In this document: positions 34,189 to 39,906 of the stretch, one piece after another
Layout: the number at the start of each line of letters is the position of its first letter
Position numbering within the stretch: position 1 is the first letter of the stretch
From: Christensenella hongkongensis
GTDB lineage: Bacteria; Bacillota; Clostridia; Christensenellales; Christensenellaceae
Reading direction: 5' to 3'
Length of the DNA: 39,906 nt
Assembly (NCBI RefSeq): GCF_000981035.1
Contig: NZ_LAYJ01000033.1
Location: forward strand, 1 to 39,906
The notes under the pieces: generated by a model
The model's input: the letters and a program-made list of their open reading frames with translations, nothing else
The model's database searches: none
What the model was told of the DNA's origin: nothing
Program-made: the position numbers and the translations under genes

Positions 34189-35445
34189 TTGAAAAAACTT
34201 ACGATTGCTATTATCTCAATCATATTATTTGTTCTTCCCTTTACTGCCTTTGCCGCTCCTTATACCGACGGCGCAAATTATTTCGTTGTTGATATTCCAG
34301 AGGAGGCCGGACTTTATTATTACACGCCTGCCGGTTCTAATATGGGTGAAGAATTACTCAATGCCGTTAATCCTGATAACAAGGACGTTCAATTCAGCAT
34401 CTGTTATTATACGCCAGACAATGCGTTTGCTTACTCGGTTAAGATGATTGCCGAGCCGCTTTCAACATACGTGGCAAGCGATACTTCCGCTTCGGAAGAA
34501 TCTGCTTCGCCTTCCAATGATTCAGCGCCTGTTCCGGAAATCACCGATATTTCTCAGCTCACACAGGGACAGCTCGATCAGATTGTCTCTACAAAAAAAG
34601 CAGAATATGGCGCGGATTATTCCTTCAGTAATTATTCGACTGAATCATTAAATGGTAAACAGGCCCTGACTTTACAGGGAGGGTTAACCGGAGACGATAC
34701 GCTTACAACAAAGATTTACTTTATCATCAGCAACAATCAACTGTATACAGTTACCGCCATCTACAAAAATGATGCAGGAAATACATATGGCACAGCTGTA
34801 TCCGGCATTATGAATACTCTGCAGTTCTCAGACGCCGTTCCTGCAACCGCAACGACGCCAGAGCCTACTGCTACGGCGTCTGCCCTTCCGACCGTAACCG
34901 CCACGGCTACAGCAAGCGTAGTGCCTGCGTCCCAACCTGCACCAACGGAAGAAAACTTTTTTAGCAGCATTGGCGCAAAGCTTCAAAATGCTTACAACAA
35001 TGATCCTTATTTCTTTTTATATGTGGTTGGCATCATGGTTATCGTCGCCATCATCATTATTCTGATCATTCTTTTAAAGAGCCGTAAGCAGAAGGCACTG
35101 CGCAATCTGAATATAAGCCGCCCAGAAGAAAAAGATCAGGCTGCCGAATCCACATCCCCTGTCTCTGCTGCGGGGGAAACGTCCGACGTTTCCAGCCGTC
35201 TTGAAAACGAACAAAAAAATTCCGGCCTGTCGCGGGATATGCAAAACCGTCCATATGGCGACATCAGTAAATATGTGCCGCAACAAGATGAGCGAACGAT
35301 TGCTCCAAGCCAGGAGCAAACGCCGCCTTCTTCCCTGCATACGGAAGAAAGCCGCATGGAAACACCGTCCTCCGGCGCGCGTATTCCCCATGTCGGTTCG
35401 CGCGTTGAGCGGAACAGACAGAAAAAAAAGAAAAAAGGCAGATAA
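34189..35445 (+). CDS. Secreted/membrane protein with a TPA-rich linker, unknown function
   Basis: A 418-aa protein starting at TTG (GGAGG 7 bases upstream). It has a signal peptide (KKLTIAIISIILFVLPFTAFA), an extracytoplasmic domain of ~200 residues with a PsbP-like flavour (VVDIPEEAGLYYYTPAGSNM, TTKIYFIISNNQLYTVTAIY), and a Thr/Pro/Ala-rich linker (TPEPTATASALPTVTATATA). One membrane helix (FFLYVVGIMVIVAIIIILII) then leads to a ~140-residue disordered, charged cytoplasmic tail ending in poly-lysine. The topology suggests a cell-surface protein with an intracellular tail. I do not recognise a family with certainty; its own promoter and ribosome binding site support a real gene. Confidence 0.85.
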   Translation: MKKLTIAIISIILFVLPFTAFAAPYTDGANYFVVDIPEEAGLYYYTPAGSNMGEELLNAVNPDNKDVQFSICYYTPDNAFAYSVKMIAEPLSTYVASDTSASEESASPSNDSAPVPEITDISQLTQGQLDQIVSTKKAEYGADYSFSNYSTESLNGKQALTLQGGLTGDDTLTTKIYFIISNNQLYTVTAIYKNDAGNTYGTAVSGIMNTLQFSDAVPATATTPEPTATASALPTVTATATASVVPASQPAPTEENFFSSIGAKLQNAYNNDPYFFLYVVGIMVIVAIIIILIILLKSRKQKALRNLNISRPEEKDQAAESTSPVSAAGETSDVSSRLENEQKNSGLSRDMQNRPYGDISKYVPQQDERTIAPSQEQTPPSSLHTEESRMETPSSGARIPHVGSRVERNRQKKKKKGR

Positions 35446-35461
35446 GTTTGCATCAAATTTC

Positions 35462-35490
35462 TTGACTTCATGAATCTGATATAATATAAT
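35462..35490 (+). promoter_or_regulatory. Promoter of tRNA-Leu
   Basis: TTGACT-N17-TATAAT, with the -10 ending 12 bp before the mature tRNA 5' end, a typical stable-RNA promoter position. Confidence 0.85.
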
Positions 35491-35502
35491 ATCATTTGTC
35501 GC

Positions 35503-35586
35503 GCGGTAGTGCTGGAATCGGCAGACAGGCACGTTTGAGGGGCGTGTGTCTATGACGTATGGGTTCAAGTCCCATCTACCGCACCA
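35503..35586 (+). tRNA. tRNA-Leu (anticodon GAG)
   Basis: The acceptor stem is GCGGTAG/CTACCGC. The D arm is CTGG...CAGG. The anticodon stem CACGT/GCGTG has loop TTGAGGG (anticodon GAG). There is a long variable arm typical of leucine tRNAs, the T arm ATGGG-TTCAAGT-CCCAT, discriminator A and encoded CCA. A consensus promoter and a terminator flank it. Confidence 0.95.
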
Positions 35587-35625
35587 ACAAAAAAGTTCCA
35601 TGCAAAGCATGGGACTTTTTTGTTG
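35587..35625 (+). terminator. Terminator of tRNA-Leu
   Basis: AAGTTCCATGC-AAA-GCATGGGACTT with flanking A and T runs, starting right after the CCA end. The remaining ~270 bases up to the next gene hold only a -10-like TATAAT near 35850; I see no other gene or aptamer there. Confidence 0.9.
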
Positions 35626-35849
35626 GGACCGGCCGTGGCTTGATCCCTGATAAATGATGAATTTTCTAACTCTGAAAACTACATTTTTTTCCCGGAAAAA
35701 TTCGTATATCCCACCTTCTGAGAATTGTGTTGAGTCTCATTTGTATCATTGTGTGCTCGTTACGGCCGCAAGGTATGACTATACACTTGTTTTTTAATAA
35801 AACGTGACTTTATAGAGCGATTTTTCTGGCTTTTCTAATCGTTATCTTC

Positions 35850-35855
35850 TATAAT
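35850..35855 (+). promoter_or_regulatory. Putative -10 element of the second GGDEF gene
   Basis: TATAAT lies 42 bp upstream of the GGDEF start codon. The -35 region is weak (TGGCTT at 17 bp), so this is tentative. Confidence 0.4.
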
Positions 35856-35896
35856 ATACATACATTACAGGAAAAATAAAAAGGCAGATAAAAGCA

Positions 35897-36955
35897 ATGA
35901 AAATTTTTCGAACTTCGCAAATCCATACTGAAGAAACCTACGCTCGAAAAACATATTTTCAGATTATTCTGCTTGCACTGGCCGCTCATCTCTCATTTAT
36001 CGTTATTTTTGCCTTTCTCTCTTTTTGGGAGCTTTGTATTTATAATATCATAAGCGTATGTTTTTATATCGCAATGAGCCAGATCGTAAAGCATGGTTTT
36101 TATCGTGTCGCGGTATCTCTTGTCCATCTTGAAGTATGTATTTTTGTTTCAGTCACTTATCTATTGCTTGGAAGTAATACCGGAATTGAATTGTATCTGA
36201 TAGCAATATCGTCCTTGGTGTACTTTTGCCCCTTTGACCACAAATGGATTCCCTATTTATTTTCCTGCGGCGAGTTGCTGCTTTTTCTCCTGTTGAAGGT
36301 CTATTTTAGCAGTAGCGGAATTTATCCCCCATTGAGCCAATCCGTCCTGACAGGGCTGAATGTCTACAACATCTGCGCAAGCTTTATCATTATTCTATTT
36401 GCCGCATTTGCATCCAACGTATCCGCTTCCGTTACAAAGAAAAAGCTGGAGGATCAAAACGAAAGCCTAAGCTCGCTTGCCAATTATGACCAACTCACCG
36501 GGCTTTTGAGCCGCCATTGTTTCCTTGATAAATTGGGCGACTATAAACATCAAACCATTATTCTTGCAATGGGTGACATTGACGATTTTAAGATCATCAA
36601 TGATACTTATGGGCATCATTGTGGAGATTACGTTTTGAAGACAGTCGCCTCCATCATGAAAAATTGTTGTATTGGCTTTTCCTATATTTGCCGTTGGGGT
36701 GGAGAAGAATTTTTGTTTTTGTTTCACTCCCTGTCCTTTGACGAGGCATGCCTGAAAGTATCTGAGTTGTGCGAAGGCGTTGATCGATTCACCTTTATTT
36801 ACGAAGGAAAACCTTTCCATGTTACAATTACTTTTGGTGTTTGCGAGCGCACCGATGGCGAAGATTTCTCAAATCTGATCAAGCGTGTGGATAAAAGGCT
36901 TTATCTTGGAAAAGCCAATGGTAAAAATCGTGTTGTGATACAGGACGAGCTTTGA
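35897..36955 (+). CDS. Membrane-bound diguanylate cyclase
   Basis: A 352-aa protein with about six N-terminal membrane helices (residues ~20-180, e.g. FQIILLALAAHLSFIVIFAF) and a short linker helix (KKKLEDQNESLSSLANYDQL). The C-terminal GGDEF domain (residues ~195-350) has an active-type GGEEF at 268-272 (RWGGEEFLFLF) plus MGDIDDFKIINDTYGH for metal and substrate binding. It should make cyclic di-GMP in response to a membrane signal. The RxxD inhibitory site is not obvious. The ribosome binding site is weak (AAGG 13 bases away). It is a single-gene unit. Confidence 0.92.
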   Translation: MKIFRTSQIHTEETYARKTYFQIILLALAAHLSFIVIFAFLSFWELCIYNIISVCFYIAMSQIVKHGFYRVAVSLVHLEVCIFVSVTYLLLGSNTGIELYLIAISSLVYFCPFDHKWIPYLFSCGELLLFLLLKVYFSSSGIYPPLSQSVLTGLNVYNICASFIIILFAAFASNVSASVTKKKLEDQNESLSSLANYDQLTGLLSRHCFLDKLGDYKHQTIILAMGDIDDFKIINDTYGHHCGDYVLKTVASIMKNCCIGFSYICRWGGEEFLFLFHSLSFDEACLKVSELCEGVDRFTFIYEGKPFHVTITFGVCERTDGEDFSNLIKRVDKRLYLGKANGKNRVVIQDEL

Positions 36956-36957
36956 AA

Positions 36958-36985
36958 CAAAAAAAGCCGGAACAATCCGGCCTTC
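36958..36985. terminator. Terminator shared by the GGDEF gene and the acpS operon
   Basis: GCCGGA-ACAAT-TCCGGC-type hairpin; on the minus strand it is followed by seven T and closes the acpS-nnr-flavin reductase operon. It also sits 3 bases after the plus-strand GGDEF stop. Confidence 0.8.
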
Positions 36986-36999
36986 TTATGTAAATTCGT

Positions 37000-37506
37000 T
37001 TATTTTTTTAATATCGTTTCAATTTCACAGATATAAAGCGTATGGTAATCCTTTTCAGGATACCATTTTTCATCAATCCCTTGCTCGATGAAGCAAGCGG
37101 GATCATATTTCTGCGCATACAGCTTTTTACAGATCATCACCGTGTCTGCTTCGTCAAAATACGGTGTTGCCCCTTCATGTGATACGCTGAACTGAACTTT
37201 TTGGATTTTATCCTCGTCACGCCCTGAAACAGTTCCAAAATAGCTGAGCTGTTTGCGGTATTTCTCAGGTAAAAAAGCAAGTGAAAAAGTTTCTGAGGCG
37301 TCGATAAACTCTTTTGTATATCTTGTCGGACGTATTACGACAAACGCAACATTTTTGCCCCACATCACGCCCATGCCACCCCACGAAGCGGTCATGGCGT
37401 TTACTTTTCCGTCTTTCTCCGCCGTTACAAGCATCCATTCTTTGCCAATCATGCGAAACGGGCTCTCATTGAACTGATCCGCCTCAATTTTTTTCCATTC
37501 TGCCAT
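37000..37506 (-). CDS. Flavin reductase-like domain protein
   Basis: A 168-aa protein of the flavin reductase/FMN-binding split-barrel family. Supporting segments are MLVTAEKDGKVNAMTASWGG (the FMN-binding TASW motif), KNVAFVVIRPTRYTKEFI and ETFSLAFLPEKYRKQLSYFG. Members bind FMN and reduce flavins or act as small flavoproteins. It starts 13 bases after the NAD(P)HX repair gene and is followed by a terminator, so it is the last gene of the acpS operon. The substrate is unknown. Confidence 0.9.
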   Translation of the reverse strand: MAEWKKIEADQFNESPFRMIGKEWMLVTAEKDGKVNAMTASWGGMGVMWGKNVAFVVIRPTRYTKEFIDASETFSLAFLPEKYRKQLSYFGTVSGRDEDKIQKVQFSVSHEGATPYFDEADTVMICKKLYAQKYDPACFIEQGIDEKWYPEKDYHTLYICEIETILKK

Positions 37507-37519
37507 TTCTCATTCCTCC

Positions 37520-39541
37520 TTAACCAATTCTGCGCCGCGTCGGTTTATCACCGTCCGTCTTGGGGAGCTCTTTCATGACCTCCCGCCGCAAAGCCTCCGG
37601 GGTTGCCTCCGGTTCCTCCACACTGTGCTCCTCAACTATCTCCTTTGCCCTGCGTGGGAAAAGGGGCTTTCTTTCTTTTGCTTTCCTTTGCTGCACCCGC
37701 GTTGGACGTTCTTCGAAAACCGGTTCTTGCGGATCATCCGCATATTTTTCAAGGAAATCCGGAATTTTTTCCCTTACAGGCTCCCTGACAACCTTTGTTT
37801 CCCCTGTTACAACCTCTTCTGAAAATTCCTCTTCCGGCGGCTCTTCCACCTCCGGCTCGGGCAGTTCCGGTTCTTCTATCGGCATTTCCTCTGCTGGTTC
37901 CTCTTCCTGTTCCTTCCTTTTCTCCGGTTTCTCTTCCTTTGGGAGAGCTTCCTGCAAATCAGATGGTTTCACAGATTTTTCGCGCTTTTTTACGGTGTCA
38001 GCCGTAATATAATCCACAGTTATCTGGTCGATGGCATAACCGATTGAATTGACCGCATCCATTGGAGTCATGGAATATTCGCCCTCCAGCTCCGCCGCCC
38101 GTTCCCCTGCCATTCCGGCAATATAAACGCCTGCAAGCGCCGCTTCGTACGGATCCTTACCCTGCGCTGCAAATCCTGCAATAATGCCAGTGAGTACGTC
38201 CCCACTACCGCCTTTTGCCATTCCCGGCGTACCAACGCATACCAGCGTCGCATTTCCGAATTGATCGGCGATTATCGTTGTGCTTCCTTTGAGTACAAGC
38301 GTCACCTCATATTCCACCGCGAAATCAACAGCCGCTTTAAGCGGATTTTGCAGAATCTCCTGCAGTTCCAGTCCGGACAGCCTGGAAAACTCCTTGGGAT
38401 GCGGCGTCAGAATTGCCTCGCCCTTCATATGATCCAAAAACTCCATATGACCAGCCAGAGCATTGATCGCATCTGCGTCGATTACCTTTGTAATATCATA
38501 ATTCGTGATTAACGCTCCAATCACCGCTGCAACACTGTCGCCTGAGCCAAGCCCCGGCCCCATTGCCACTGCTGTTTTCCCTTCCAAAAGGCGTTCAAGT
38601 TCACCGGCGGCTTCACCGGATATGGAGCCATTTTTTCCCGGGAGCGGTACGCAAGTCGCTTCCGGAACGTTTTGCTGTAAAACATCCACCACTTCTTTAC
38701 ACGAAGCAAGCGTCACAAGACCTGCTCCCGCGCGGGATGCAGCCCTTGCCGACAGCACTGCCGCGCCGGCCATGCCATAACTTCCCGCAACCAGCAGCAA
38801 CCTTCCATAGCTTCCTTTATTGGTATTGAGATCACGCTGACCGAGACACATATCCTCGTCGTCGCTTTCATATACGCATACGTTTGACTGCAATGGAACG
38901 TCGCAGCCTTCGTCTACGCCAATCCTGACGACCTGCAATTCCCCTGCGTATTCTCTGCCCGGAAAGAGGAAATGTCCAATTTTGGGATATTGAAAGGTTA
39001 CAGTGATATCCGCTTCCACAGCAACGCCCATTACCGCGCCGCTTTCCGCATGAATGCCTGAGGGAATATCTACGCTTACCACAAGCGAATCCTGTGCGTT
39101 GATATGTTCGATTGCCGTTGCGTAAATTCCGCTCACGTCACGCGTGAGTCCTGTTCCAAACAGTGCGTCCACATATACCTCAGCCTGTGCAAGTTCTTCA
39201 AAATCGGTCTCAGACTGAATTACACGGCAATACTCCCCATTCTCTTCAAAGAACGAATAATTCGTCGCCGCGTCCGCCGGCAGCTTTTTCGTATCCCCTA
39301 AAACGATCACCTGAACGTCGTATCCATTTGCGATCAGAATACGCGCGACAGCAAATCCGTCCCCTCCGTTGTTTCCGGTACCGCAAAACACCTGTACGGA
39401 ACACGGCTGTATTTCTTCGCGTATGGCTTCAAAAACGCCATGCGCGGCATTTTCCATCAATATAAGGCCAGGTATTTTCATCCTGTCCATCATAAACCTG
39501 TCTACGGCACCCATCTGTGCAGGTGTTAACGCTGTTCTCAT
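37520..39541 (-). CDS. nnr: Bifunctional NAD(P)H-hydrate epimerase / ADP-dependent dehydratase with a charged C-terminal tail
   Basis: A 673-aa fused NnrE-NnrD enzyme that repairs hydrated NAD(P)H. The epimerase half (residues ~1-215) has CGTGNNGGDGFAVARILI and VYVDALFGTGLTRDVSG. The dehydratase half (~225-510) has GSYGMAGAAVLSARAASRAG, AVAMGPGLGSGD, ILTPHPKEFSRL and the ATP-binding signature GMAKGGSGDVLTGIIAGFAA. Residues 518-673 form an extra tail of ~156 residues very rich in Glu, Pro, Lys and Arg (EEEPAEEMPIEEPELPEPEV is typical). The tail is not part of the usual ~500-aa enzyme. It overlaps acpS by 4 bases. Function of the core is secure; the tail is unexplained. Confidence 0.95.
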   Translation of the reverse strand: MRTALTPAQMGAVDRFMMDRMKIPGLILMENAAHGVFEAIREEIQPCSVQVFCGTGNNGGDGFAVARILIANGYDVQVIVLGDTKKLPADAATNYSFFEENGEYCRVIQSETDFEELAQAEVYVDALFGTGLTRDVSGIYATAIEHINAQDSLVVSVDIPSGIHAESGAVMGVAVEADITVTFQYPKIGHFLFPGREYAGELQVVRIGVDEGCDVPLQSNVCVYESDDEDMCLGQRDLNTNKGSYGRLLLVAGSYGMAGAAVLSARAASRAGAGLVTLASCKEVVDVLQQNVPEATCVPLPGKNGSISGEAAGELERLLEGKTAVAMGPGLGSGDSVAAVIGALITNYDITKVIDADAINALAGHMEFLDHMKGEAILTPHPKEFSRLSGLELQEILQNPLKAAVDFAVEYEVTLVLKGSTTIIADQFGNATLVCVGTPGMAKGGSGDVLTGIIAGFAAQGKDPYEAALAGVYIAGMAGERAAELEGEYSMTPMDAVNSIGYAIDQITVDYITADTVKKREKSVKPSDLQEALPKEEKPEKRKEQEEEPAEEMPIEEPELPEPEVEEPPEEEFSEEVVTGETKVVREPVREKIPDFLEKYADDPQEPVFEERPTRVQQRKAKERKPLFPRRAKEIVEEHSVEEPEATPEALRREVMKELPKTDGDKPTRRRIG

Positions 39542-39900
39542 CTTTCGTCCTCCTGTTCCAGTACGGCAAATGCACTTGCCGTGTCCTCTGTATGTGTGAT
39601 GCTGACATACAGCTTTCCACGCCCCAAAAGTGTTCCGTACAGTTTTACGTACGGAGCGCCGCTTTCTTTGTGCAACACTTCAATGTCCTTTAACGAGACA
39701 TCCGTGATTCCAAGCTCCATTGCCTTTAAAACCGCTTCCTTCGCGCAAAACATCCCAGCCGCGCTTTGCTCCGGGATTCCTTTTTCTTCAAGATATTTCC
39801 GTTCTTTATCGGTAAATACCTTTTTCAAAAAAGCTTCCTTGACCATCGCCTTTTTCATACGTTCTATCCGCAGGCTGTCCGTTCCAATTCCCAAAATCAT
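39538..39900 (-). CDS. acpS: Holo-[acyl-carrier-protein] synthase
   Basis: A 120-aa phosphopantetheinyl transferase that activates ACP. Family motifs are ILGIGTDSLRIERMKKAM with the Mg-binding Asp, FTDKERKYLEEKG, GMFCAKEAVLKAMELGI and the YVSITHTEDTASAFAV end. Length is standard. It overlaps the NAD(P)HX repair gene by 4 bases; acpS-nnr is a common pair. The promoter lies beyond the right edge of the window. Confidence 0.96.
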   Translation of the reverse strand: MILGIGTDSLRIERMKKAMVKEAFLKKVFTDKERKYLEEKGIPEQSAAGMFCAKEAVLKAMELGITDVSLKDIEVLHKESGAPYVKLYGTLLGRGKLYVSITHTEDTASAFAVLEQEDER

Positions 39901-39906
39901 ATTTCT

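Noticed and set aside
35626-35896. Possible cyclic di-GMP or other riboswitch before the second GGDEF gene
   Set aside because: No conserved aptamer sequence could be matched; only a -10-like element is visible.

Overview
The window is a compact, low-to-moderate GC bacterial chromosome segment. It most resembles a Clostridia-type Bacillota. The supporting signs are AGGAGG-type ribosome binding sites with frequent TTG/GTG starts, split GlgC/GlgD glycogen genes, a DUF4364 gene, a LytTR-DUF3021 pair, an FMN riboswitch driving an ECF-type riboflavin transporter, and the valS-folC and tsaE-tsaB-rimI gene orders. A Christensenellaceae-like host is possible, but that is only a guess from gene content. 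Most of the window is core metabolism. Only the left edge (about 1-1.6 kb) looks accessory.

Left edge (1-1620): the start of a plasmid/ICE-type partition pair (parB cut by the window edge, parA), a 46-aa zinc-ribbon gene, a tRNA-Val(GAC) with its terminator, and the 5' half of a second, broken tRNA. This looks like the border of an integrated element, but no integrase or att repeat is visible. Next (1753-6280) are a DUF4364 winged-helix gene and, convergent to it, an operon of a small membrane protein, valS and folC. FolC has an unusually short N-terminus.

6382-10020: ppk1 and a PPC/DUF296 gene on the plus strand, then a LytTR regulator with its DUF3021 membrane partner on the minus strand. 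The LytTR promoter carries a clear inverted repeat.

10044-25288 is a large glycogen/maltodextrin block on the minus strand: malQ, an unknown membrane protein, pgi, glgB, glgC, glgD, glgA, a very acidic small ORF, then glgP, a GH13 amylase/neopullulanase-like enzyme and a HAD phosphatase. Together these cover ADP-glucose synthesis (GlgC/D), chain elongation (GlgA), branching (GlgB), phosphorolysis (GlgP), glucan disproportionation (MalQ), hydrolysis (GH13) and a link to glycolysis (Pgi). Separate promoters and a terminator divide it into at least three transcription units.

25434-36985: a dual-SBP/PAS/GGDEF receptor; the operon tsaE-tsaB-rimI-icd-SEC-C protein; an FMN-riboswitch-controlled ribU; a divergent AGCS sodium:alanine symporter; a secreted/membrane hypothetical protein; tRNA-Leu(GAG) with a strong promoter and terminator; and a second, membrane-bound diguanylate cyclase.

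37000-39900: acpS, a bifunctional NAD(P)HX repair enzyme with a long charged C-terminal tail, and a flavin-reductase-like protein, all on the minus strand.

I found no CRISPR array, insertion sequence, phage module or obvious new defence system. The most unusual items are the parA/parB overlap and the nearby tRNA scar, the N-terminally short FolC, the charged tail on the NAD(P)HX repair enzyme, the acidic ORF inside the glycogen block, and several well-defined palindromes at promoters.
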